From: Streptomyces sp. NBC_00663
GTDB taxonomy: Bacteria; Actinomycetota; Actinomycetes; Streptomycetales; Streptomycetaceae
Assembly (NCBI RefSeq): GCF_036226885.1
Contig: NZ_CP109027.1
Span: 868,001 to 932,000 of the forward strand
Length of the DNA stretch: 64,000 nucleotides
Reading direction: 5' to 3'
Made by a program: the position numbers and the translations under genes. Shown piece by piece: positions 41,252 to 50,123 of the stretch. How positions within the stretch are numbered: the stretch's first letter is position 1; each line of letters begins with the position of its first letter. Below the pieces are notes generated by a model, which saw only the letters and a program-made list of their open reading frames with translations, was not told the origin of the DNA and did not search any database.

Positions 41252-43009
41252 TCAGCGCCGTGCCGCGGGCGTGTTGGCCGCGGTCACGTTCACGGCGGCC
41301 CAGGAGCGGTTCACCGCCTTGTACTCCGTGCTGCCCGCCCCGTAGAGGTCCTTCGCCGCCTTCAGCGTCGCCACGCGGGCGTCGTGGAAGTCGGTGGTGG
41401 AGACCATGTAGCGGGTCAGGGCGCGGTAGTAGATCGCCGTGGCCTTGGTGCGGCCGATGCCCTTCACCGGCAGGCCGTCGATGGTCGGCGAGTCGTAGGT
41501 GACGCTGCCGATCTTCTTGCGGCCGCTGCCCTCGGCGAGGAGGTAGTACGCGTGCGAGGAGACGCCGGATCCGGCGTGCACCTCAGCGTCGTAGACGGCC
41601 GGCGCCCAGTAGTCGATGGCGCCTTCGAGCTCGTCGAGGGACGGCTTGTCCAGGCGGCGCAGGAACTTCTGGTCCAGGCCGAGCTTCTCGCCGAGGAGGT
41701 AGTTCGGCGGGTTCTTCGGGTTGTTGGCGCTGAACTCGACGTTCGAGCCGAAGATGTCCGCCAGGGACTCGTTGAGGGAACCGGCCTCGCCGTACTGGTT
41801 GCCGTCCGCGTCCACCCGGGTGGGCTCCAGGCGGGCGGTGGAGTCCACGACGCCGTGGGTGAGTTCGTGGCCGGTGACGTCGAGGACGACCAGCGGCTTC
41901 TTGAACATGTCGCCGTCACCGTCGCCGTACAGCATGCAGCCGCAGGTCGGGTCCCAGAACGCGTTGGCCACCTTGTTGCCGAAGTGGACCATCGCCTTGG
42001 CACCCTTGGAGTTGTTGGCGATGCCCTTGCGCCCGAAGGTCTTCTTGTAGAAGTCCAGGGTCTTGGTGATGCCGTACTGGGCGTCGACGGCGGCGCTGGC
42101 CCGGCTGGAGACGGTGCCGTTGCCCCACTTGTTGGTGGTGGAGGTGAACTTCTTGCCGCGGGTGAAGTTCTCCAGTTCCTGCCCCTTGGCGTCCCGGGTC
42201 TCGGTGCCCCAGCGGCTGGGGTCCTTCAGCAGATAGCTGCGGCTGCCCGTCTTGGTGGTGGTCAGCGGGACCTTGCCGGCGAACAGGGACGACCCGGTGC
42301 CGGACGCCGTGGTCGCGAGCGCCGAGGCCTGCGGGGCGGTGCCGGTGGCCGGGTCGAGCGTCTCGCCGCGCTCGCGCAGGGTGTCGACGAGCTTCGGCGA
42401 CAGGAACTCGTCGCTGTCGGGCGTGTTGCTGCGCACCTTGCCGGTGAGGGCGTCGACGACGACCGTGCGGGAGCCGCCGGCCTCGGTGGTGGCGCTGTCG
42501 GTCACCCGCACCTGGTAGGCGAGGGCCGAGGCACCGTCACGGGCGTCGACGACCAGTTCCGCCGGTTCCGCGTCACCCTTCGCGACGGCGGCGGCCTTCT
42601 CCTGGGCCTGGCCGGCGGTCAGCCGGGCGCGCGCGGCCTTGGGCGCGACCGTGTGGTCGGCCGCCCGGGTGACACCCGCGTAGGTCAGCCGCTCGGTGAG
42701 GTGGACGACGAGATCGCCGCCGAGCACGGGCATGCCCTGATGCGCCCGGACGAACCGGACATGCCGGGCGCCCTCCGGGTCGATCAGCACGTCCTGGGCG
42801 TGGAGTTCGTCGCCTTGGGCCACACCGGTGGCGGAGGCGTGGGCGAACGCGGCGGCGCGGGCCGCGTCGACGACGGTCGTGGCGGTGACGGCCGCGGCCT
42901 GGCCGGGCTTGGCCGTGGACGGGCCGGCGAAGGCCGTGCCCGCGAGCCCCGTGGCGGCCGTCGCCACCGCGACGGCGACAGCCAGGCTGCGTATGTGGGG
43001 TCTACGCAC
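41252..43009 (-). CDS. secreted M4 zinc metalloprotease (thermolysin-like)
   Basis: 585 aa. A signal peptide (about 1-29) and an FTP/PepSY-like propeptide (about 30-225) precede the mature protease. The zinc site VTGHELTHGVV (about residue 383) and SLNESLADIFGSN carry the catalytic and third-ligand glutamates, and ASSHAYYLLAE supplies the downstream substrate-binding and transition-state histidine. It degrades extracellular protein. It is divergent from the serine hydrolase at 43324 and follows no obvious operon. The length fits bacillolysin-like Streptomyces proteases. Confidence 0.92.
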   Translation of the reverse strand: MRRPHIRSLAVAVAVATAATGLAGTAFAGPSTAKPGQAAAVTATTVVDAARAAAFAHASATGVAQGDELHAQDVLIDPEGARHVRFVRAHQGMPVLGGDLVVHLTERLTYAGVTRAADHTVAPKAARARLTAGQAQEKAAAVAKGDAEPAELVVDARDGASALAYQVRVTDSATTEAGGSRTVVVDALTGKVRSNTPDSDEFLSPKLVDTLRERGETLDPATGTAPQASALATTASGTGSSLFAGKVPLTTTKTGSRSYLLKDPSRWGTETRDAKGQELENFTRGKKFTSTTNKWGNGTVSSRASAAVDAQYGITKTLDFYKKTFGRKGIANNSKGAKAMVHFGNKVANAFWDPTCGCMLYGDGDGDMFKKPLVVLDVTGHELTHGVVDSTARLEPTRVDADGNQYGEAGSLNESLADIFGSNVEFSANNPKNPPNYLLGEKLGLDQKFLRRLDKPSLDELEGAIDYWAPAVYDAEVHAGSGVSSHAYYLLAEGSGRKKIGSVTYDSPTIDGLPVKGIGRTKATAIYYRALTRYMVSTTDFHDARVATLKAAKDLYGAGSTEYKAVNRSWAAVNVTAANTPAARR

Positions 43010-44550
<1,541 letters not shown>

Positions 44551-44637
44551 GGCGGCGGGAACCCGGGACTGGGGGGCGGACGTTGTCCGGACACCCCCTC
44601 CCGGGGCTCCGCACCACGACACCAGCAGGACGGCCCG

Positions 44638-45975
44638 ATGACCGAGTTGGTTCCCGGGGGCAATCTGCCCCTGCCGGGCGGCATCGTGACCGTCCGGGTC
44701 CCCGGCCCGTTCGATGTGTCCGCGCTGATCACCGACGATGACGGCAAGGTCCGCGGCGACGCCGACTTCGTGTTCTACAACCAGCCCGCCGCCCCCGGGG
44801 CCCGGCTGACCGGCGACACCCTGACCCTCGATCCGGCACGGCTGCGCGCCGGTGCCACCAGGGTCACGGTCGTCGCCAGTCCGTCCGACCCCGGCACTCC
44901 CCTGGGCCGGCTGCCGGCACCCGTGCTGGACGTCACGGGACCCGGTGGGCGTCCGCTGGCCCGGTTCGCCCCACCCCGACCGCGGCAGGAGACCGTCCTG
45001 CTCCTCGCGGAGGTCTACCGCCGCGGCCCCGGCTGGAAGCTCCGCGCCCTGGGCCAGGGGTACGCCGACGGACTGGCGGGACTGGCAAGGGACTTCGGCG
45101 TGGAAGTCACCGCCGACCCGCCCCCGTCGCCCACGCTCCGACCCACCCCGTCGCCGACACCCGCACCACCGCTCGCCCCCGCCTTCCCTCCCGCTCCCGA
45201 CCCCGACGGCTTCCTCGGCCTGGTCAACTCCGCCCGTGCCGCCGCCGGTTCACCCCCCGTCGCCCTGGACGCCCGGCTCACCTCCGCCGCCCGCGCCCAC
45301 GCCGCCGCCATGGCCGCGTCGGGCCGCCTCGGCGTCGAGGGCCGCGACGGCGTCTCCGTCTACCAGCGCCTGACCGCCACCGGGTACACCTACGTCACCG
45401 TCGGCGAACACCTCGTCTCCGGCCCCCGCACCCCGGCCGAGTTCGTCGACCACTGCCTGCGCACCGCACGGCCTCGACAGACCCTGCACGACCCGGCGTT
45501 CACGCACGCGGGCCTGGCGTACGTCCCCGACAGCCGTTCCGGCGACACCTACTGGACCGCCCTGTGGGCCCGCCCTCTCACCCCCACCGAGCTGACCCGC
45601 ACCGCGTCCGAGGTCGTCGACCTCACCAATCGTGAGCGCACCCGGCAGGGTCTGCCGCCCCTGAGCGTCGACCCCCGTCTGACCACCGCCGCGCAGGCGC
45701 ACAGCACGGACATGATCGCCCGCGCCTTCTACGACCACACCGCGCCGGACGGGAGCAGGCCCTGGGACCGCGCCGCCGCCGCGGGAGCCACACAGCGCTC
45801 GATCGGCGAGAACATAGCCTGCGGTCAGCGCTCCCCGGCCGAGGTCGTCGAGGGCTGGATGAACAGCCCTGGCCACCGCGCCAACATCCTCACACCCGGC
45901 TTCACCCACATCGGGGTCGGCTTCGCGGGCGGTGGTTCGGCCGGGACGTACTGGACGCAGCTCTTCGGCGCCTGA
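44638..45975 (+). CDS. TerD-CAP-CAP fusion protein
   Basis: 445 aa. Residues 1-150 are a TerD/CABP domain (GGNLPLPGGIVTVRV, ALITDDDGKVRGDADFVFYN), including the acidic DDDGKVRGDAD that binds calcium in TerD proteins. A Pro-rich linker (about 160-185) follows. Residues about 190-310 form a degenerate CAP/SCP domain. Residues about 325-445 form a second CAP domain with the usual H and E residues (AQAHSTDMI, IGENIACG, GWMNSPGHR). No signal peptide or membrane segment is present, although CAP proteins are normally secreted. The start has AGGA upstream. I have not seen a role described for this fusion. Confidence 0.85.
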   Translation: MTELVPGGNLPLPGGIVTVRVPGPFDVSALITDDDGKVRGDADFVFYNQPAAPGARLTGDTLTLDPARLRAGATRVTVVASPSDPGTPLGRLPAPVLDVTGPGGRPLARFAPPRPRQETVLLLAEVYRRGPGWKLRALGQGYADGLAGLARDFGVEVTADPPPSPTLRPTPSPTPAPPLAPAFPPAPDPDGFLGLVNSARAAAGSPPVALDARLTSAARAHAAAMAASGRLGVEGRDGVSVYQRLTATGYTYVTVGEHLVSGPRTPAEFVDHCLRTARPRQTLHDPAFTHAGLAYVPDSRSGDTYWTALWARPLTPTELTRTASEVVDLTNRERTRQGLPPLSVDPRLTTAAQAHSTDMIARAFYDHTAPDGSRPWDRAAAAGATQRSIGENIACGQRSPAEVVEGWMNSPGHRANILTPGFTHIGVGFAGGGSAGTYWTQLFGA

Positions 45976-46015
45976 CCCCGTGACGGAACGAAACCCTCCG
46001 GGACACCATGCCCTC

Positions 46016-46693
46016 ATGAAGGGTGACCTGTTTTCCAGTGAGCACATGGTCCAGCCGGCCACGGCGCCGGGCATGACCGTCGAGAACGCCAAGTGCATCA
46101 GGTACGCGGTGAACGGCGAGATGCTCGCCCGCCAGGGATCGATGATCGCCTACCGCGGCAACCTCCAGTTCGAGCGCAAGGGCCAGGGCGTGGGCGGCAT
46201 GCTGAAACGCGCGGTCACCGGCGAGGGCCTGCCCCTGATGGCCGTGCGCGGACAGGGCGAGGCGTGGTTCGCGCAGGAGGCGCAGAACTGCTTCGTCGTC
46301 GATGTCGACCCGGGCGACGAGTTCACGGTCAACGGCCGCAACGTCCTGTGTTTCGACGCCTCGTTGGCGTACCGGATCGCGACCGTGAAGGGCGCGGGCA
46401 TCAGTGGTGGCGGCCTGTTCAACAGCGTCTTCTCCGGGCAAGGCCGCCTCGGTCTGGTCTGCGAGGGCAATCCGCTGGTCATCCCGGTCTCGGCGCAGTT
46501 CCCGGTGTACGTCGACACGGACGCGGTCGTCGGCTGGACCGCCGGCCTGCGGACCTCGCTGCACCGCTCGCAGTCCATCGGTTCGATGCTGCGCGGCGGT
46601 TCGGGTGAGGCGGTCCAACTGATGCTGGAGGGCGAGGGATACGTCGTCGTACGACCGAGCGAGGCGACCCCGCACAAGCCGCAGCAGCACTGA
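46016..46693 (+). CDS. AIM24 family protein
   Basis: 225 aa, all-beta (MIAYRGNLQFERKGQG, GQGEAWFAQEAQN, VEPGDEF-like VDPGDEFTVNG), the TIGR00266/AIM24 signature. The protein is named after a yeast mitochondrial protein; bacterial members are often near TerD or stress genes and have no proven activity. It follows the TerD-CAP gene by 40 bases in the same direction, so the two may be one transcript. A good terminator follows at 46774. Confidence 0.85.
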   Translation: MKGDLFSSEHMVQPATAPGMTVENAKCIRYAVNGEMLARQGSMIAYRGNLQFERKGQGVGGMLKRAVTGEGLPLMAVRGQGEAWFAQEAQNCFVVDVDPGDEFTVNGRNVLCFDASLAYRIATVKGAGISGGGLFNSVFSGQGRLGLVCEGNPLVIPVSAQFPVYVDTDAVVGWTAGLRTSLHRSQSIGSMLRGGSGEAVQLMLEGEGYVVVRPSEATPHKPQQH

Positions 46694-46773
46694 CGGACCA
46701 CGACGGAAGGTGATCTGCGCCTCACGAGCAACCCCGCCCGGCCCCTCCACGTCTTGATCGGCAACAGGTGACA

Positions 46774-46806
46774 CGCCCTGGCCCGCAACGGGTCAGGGCG
46801 GGTTTT
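46774..46806 (+). terminator. 12-bp hairpin terminator after AIM24 gene
   Basis: CGCCCTGGCCCG (46774-46785) pairs with CGGGTCAGGGCG (46789-46800), with one G-U pair and a 3-base loop, and is followed by GGTTTT. It ends the AIM24 transcript just before the iteron promoter region. Confidence 0.75.
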
Positions 46807-46810
46807 CGGC

Positions 46811-46862
46811 GCACTATACGCACCGCGTATACACAAGGCGTATACATGTCGCGTATACATGC
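46811..46862. repeat. four 13-bp iterons with GTATAC core
   Basis: CTATAC at 46814 and GTATAC at 46827, 46840 and 46853 are spaced exactly 13 bases apart in a CGCGTATACANNN unit. The last three copies are nearly identical. They lie 17-50 bases before the preferred ATG of the TPR gene, within what should be its promoter; TATACA could serve as a -10. Confidence 0.8.
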
Positions 46863-46878
46863 ACTTCGAAAGGCATCC

Positions 46879-47919
46879 ATGGTCGGCAAGGCATTCGCCC
46901 CTGAATATCAGGGCGCCCTCACCACCCTGTCCGTGAACTCCTCCCTGACCGAGGTACTGGCCGTCGGCACCGAGCAGTTGCGGGCCGCCGAGCAGGCCGG
47001 GAAGAGCGCCGAGGCGGCGCGGTCCGGACTGGCGGTCGCCGAGGCGCATCGACGGCTCGGCCGCGTCGGCGAGGCCGACCGGGCGTGGAAGGCGAGCTAC
47101 CGGTCGGCCCGGGAGGCCGGTGACCTCGGTGCGATGGCCTGGGCCCTGTGGAGCGGCGGCACCCTGGCCCGGCAGCGCGGGGCGCTCGCCCTCGCCCGGC
47201 GGCTGCTGGGTCTGGCGGCCGAACTGGGCGAGCGCGGCGGGGACGTCGTCGTACGCGGCTACTCGCTGGCGGGGCTCGCGGAGACCGGCCGGATCCAGGG
47301 CGACTACGAGGCCGTGGGGCGGCTGCACGAGCAGTTGCTGGCCGAGGCCCGGCGGCGCGGGGAGGCGCGGCACACGGTCTGGGCTCTGGAGGGCATCGCG
47401 CAGATGCACCGCAACACCGGTGCCTACGACACGGCGTACGCGCTCTTCGAGGAGGCCGCGGAGGTCGCCGCTCGGGCGGACGACCGGCGCGGTCACGCCT
47501 GGGCGCTGCGCGGGCTCGCCGACATCGTCTCCGTGCGTGACGGTGACATGGAGCGAGCCCTGACTCTGCTGTCGGAGGCGGAGGCGGGCTGCCGGGCGAT
47601 GAACCTCTCCGGCGCGCTCGCCTACAACCACAAGATGCGCGGCAACGTCCTCTACCGGGCCGGGCGTTACGCCGAGGCCCGGGAGTTGTACGAGCAGGCG
47701 CTCTCTGAGTTCAGGTCGATGAGCGAGCCGCGCGGGGAGGCGCTGGCGCGGCTGGGGCTGGCCAAGTCGCTGGCCCGGCTGGGCCGCGACCGGGCCGAGA
47801 CGGCCGCCGAACTCGCCGATCTGTACGTGGTGTTGGGTCGCATCGGGCTCCGGCACGCGCAGCAGATGGTGGCGCGGGCCCAGGCCGAGTTCGGCGTGGA
47901 GCCGGAGGCCGCCCGGTGA
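46879..47919 (+). CDS. TPR-repeat protein coupled to polyprenyl synthetase
   Basis: 346 aa composed of about seven helical-hairpin TPR units (AARSGLAVAEAHRRLGRVGEA, ALEGIAQMHRNTGAYDTA, ALRGLADIVSVRDGDMERA, GNVLYRAGRYAEARELY). There is no catalytic domain. The ATG at 46879 has GAAAGG upstream; an ATG at 46846 lies within the iterons. Its stop overlaps the prenyl-synthase start (GTGA), so the two are translated together. It may be a scaffold or partner of that enzyme. No terpene cyclase gene is adjacent. Confidence 0.8.
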   Translation: MVGKAFAPEYQGALTTLSVNSSLTEVLAVGTEQLRAAEQAGKSAEAARSGLAVAEAHRRLGRVGEADRAWKASYRSAREAGDLGAMAWALWSGGTLARQRGALALARRLLGLAAELGERGGDVVVRGYSLAGLAETGRIQGDYEAVGRLHEQLLAEARRRGEARHTVWALEGIAQMHRNTGAYDTAYALFEEAAEVAARADDRRGHAWALRGLADIVSVRDGDMERALTLLSEAEAGCRAMNLSGALAYNHKMRGNVLYRAGRYAEARELYEQALSEFRSMSEPRGEALARLGLAKSLARLGRDRAETAAELADLYVVLGRIGLRHAQQMVARAQAEFGVEPEAAR

Positions 47920-48974
47920 CGACGGCCCTCAAGCAGCCCGTCCAGGTTCCTCAGGTCCTCGACCGCTGCCGGGTGCTGGTGCGCCCGGCGCTGCGGGCCG
48001 CCGTCGATCGGCTGCATCCGTGGGTCGGTGAGATGGCCGCCTATTCCTTCGGCTGGTGCGAGGTCGGTGGTGCGCCGACGGTCGCGTCCGGGGGCAAGGG
48101 CGTGCGGCAGGCGCTGGCGGTGCTCGGTGCGGAGGCCGCGGGGGCGTCCGCGCGGGCCGGGGTGCCGGCCGCGGTGGCGGTGGAGTTGCTGCACACCTTC
48201 TCGCTGACGCACGACGACATCATGGACGGCGACCCGGCCCGGCGGGGCCGCGCCACCGTCTGGCACGCGTACGGCACCGGCCCCGCGGTCCTGGCGGGTG
48301 ACGCGCTGTTCGCGCTGGCCGTCGAGACCCTCGCGGTCACCGGCCAGGGGCCCGCCGCGCTGCGGCTGGTGAGCCGGGCGCTCGGCGATCTGGTGCGCGG
48401 ACAGGCCGACGACCTGCTCTTCGCCGACCGGCCCTGGACCGGGCCGGGGCGGGTGGGGCCGGCCGAGTACCGGGCGATGGCCGAGCACAAGACGGGGGCG
48501 CTGCTGGGCTGCGCGCTCGCGCTGGGTGCCCTGCTGGGCGGTGCCCCGGCGGCCGTGGTCGACCCGCTGGACCGGGCCGGCCGGCACATCGGGGTGGCCT
48601 TCCAGATCGTGGACGACGTGCTGGGCGTCTGGGGCGATCCCGCCGTCACCGGAAAGCCCGTCCACGCCGATCTCCGGGAGCGGAAGAAGACGTTCCCGGT
48701 GCTGGCCGCCCTCGACGCCCCCGCCCTCGACGCCCCCGGCCTCGACGCCCCGGGCCTCGCCGCGCCGCACCTCGCGGAGCTTCTGGAATCCGGCGACCGG
48801 CCCGCGGAGGCGGCCGCCCTCGTCGAGGAGGCGGGCGGCAGGACGACGGCGCTCGCCGAGGCCCGCCGCCACCTGGACGCCGCCGAGGCGGCGCTGACCG
48901 AGCTGCCGCTGGAGGAGAGCGCCCTGCACGAGCTGGGGGCCCTGCTGGACTTCCTGGTCCGACGCGACCTCTGA
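47916..48974 (+). CDS. polyprenyl diphosphate synthase
   Basis: 352 aa of the all-helical trans-isoprenyl diphosphate synthase family. The first aspartate-rich motif THDDIMDGD (DDxxD) and the second FQIVDDVLGVWGD are intact, so it should condense isopentenyl and allylic diphosphates. The residue before the first motif and nearby bulk (ELLHTFSLTHDD) govern chain length, but product length cannot be assigned safely. Residues about 262-285 carry an LDAPx repeat, produced by an imperfect 15-bp DNA repeat at about 48711-48770, in a loop after the second motif. The GTG start overlaps the TPR stop. Confidence 0.88.
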   Translation: MTTALKQPVQVPQVLDRCRVLVRPALRAAVDRLHPWVGEMAAYSFGWCEVGGAPTVASGGKGVRQALAVLGAEAAGASARAGVPAAVAVELLHTFSLTHDDIMDGDPARRGRATVWHAYGTGPAVLAGDALFALAVETLAVTGQGPAALRLVSRALGDLVRGQADDLLFADRPWTGPGRVGPAEYRAMAEHKTGALLGCALALGALLGGAPAAVVDPLDRAGRHIGVAFQIVDDVLGVWGDPAVTGKPVHADLRERKKTFPVLAALDAPALDAPGLDAPGLAAPHLAELLESGDRPAEAAALVEEAGGRTTALAEARRHLDAAEAALTELPLEESALHELGALLDFLVRRDL

Positions 48975-49034
48975 GGCGCCCTGCGCGAAGCGCTGTGTGA
49001 TTCTGAAGCGGCGCGGACCGTCCGCGCCGGAAGG

Positions 49035-50003
49035 GTGAGTGCCTTGATCGGGATCTCCGACATCGAAGCCGCGGCCGAGCGGATCGCCGGACATGTCGTC
49101 CGTACCCCTACCGTGCCGAGTCCCGGACTGTCCGCGCTGCTCGGGGCCCCGGTCACCGCCAAGCTCGAACTGCTCCAGCGCACCGGCTCGTTCAAGGCCC
49201 GCGGGGCGACCATGAAGCTGCTCTCGCTGGGCGAGGCCGAGCGGGCCGCCGGTGTGGTGGCGGTCAGCGGCGGCAACCACGGCATCGCGCTGGCCATGAC
49301 GGCCGCGGCCCTACAGGTGAAGGCCACGGTGGTCATGCCGCGTTCGGCACCCGCCCGTGCCGTGGAGATCGCCGAGGCGGCCGGGGCGGTGGTACGGCTG
49401 ACGGAGGACATGGACGGCGCGTTCTCCCTCGTGACGCGGCTGCGGGACGAGGGGCTGACGCTCGTCCACCCCTTCGACGATCCGCTGGTCATCGCCGGAC
49501 AGGGCACCGTGGGGCTGGAGTTCGCCGAGGACGCCGGTGAGCTCACGGACGTCCTCGTCAGCATCGGGGGCGGCGGGCTGATCGCGGGGGTCGCGGCGGC
49601 GCTGCGGGCCCGTCGTCCGGGGGTGCGGATCTGGGGCGTGGAGACGGAGGGCGCGACGGCCATGTCCGAGGCGCTGGAGGCGGGTGGGCCGGTGCCGGTC
49701 GCCCTGTCGTCGATCGTCTCCACGCTCAGCGCGCCTGCGGTCTCGCAGCTGACGTACGACCATGTGTCGGCGCTGGTCGACGAGGTGCTCGTGGTCACCG
49801 ACCGGGAGGCCGTGCGGGGCTCGCTGGACCTCGCCGAGCACGCCAAGGTGTGGGCCGAGCCCGCCGCCGGCTGTCTGCTGCCCGCAGCCCGGCGGGTGCG
49901 GGAACGGGTCGGCGAGGGCGTCCGGTTGGGGCTGGTGGTGTGCGGCGGCAACGCGACGACCGGAGACGTCATGAGGTGGGCGGAACGATTCGGCCTTCTC
50001 TGA
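49035..50003 (+). CDS. PLP-dependent serine/threonine dehydratase-like enzyme
   Basis: 322 aa, fold-type II PLP enzyme. The PLP lysine is in TGSFKARGA, the phosphate loop in SIGGGGLIAGVAAAL, and VSGGNHGIAL binds the substrate carboxylate. There is no C-terminal regulatory ACT domain, so it resembles the catabolic serine/threonine dehydratases or racemases. The reaction would give 2-oxobutanoate or pyruvate plus ammonia. The GTG at 49035 overlaps the GGAAGG ribosome site; the TTG at 49044 nine bases further is a strong alternative start. Confidence 0.85.
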   Translation: MSALIGISDIEAAAERIAGHVVRTPTVPSPGLSALLGAPVTAKLELLQRTGSFKARGATMKLLSLGEAERAAGVVAVSGGNHGIALAMTAAALQVKATVVMPRSAPARAVEIAEAAGAVVRLTEDMDGAFSLVTRLRDEGLTLVHPFDDPLVIAGQGTVGLEFAEDAGELTDVLVSIGGGGLIAGVAAALRARRPGVRIWGVETEGATAMSEALEAGGPVPVALSSIVSTLSAPAVSQLTYDHVSALVDEVLVVTDREAVRGSLDLAEHAKVWAEPAAGCLLPAARRVRERVGEGVRLGLVVCGGNATTGDVMRWAERFGLL

Positions 50004-50123
50004 CCTTTCGTCAATTCCCGTCCGGTGACCGTGTGTCAGGAAAGCAGTTGCCGTTCGGCTGAACGCACCCCGTCGCGCCCCTCGTACCTGTGGGAAAGGT
50101 GAGAGCCAGGGGTTCAGCGAGGG

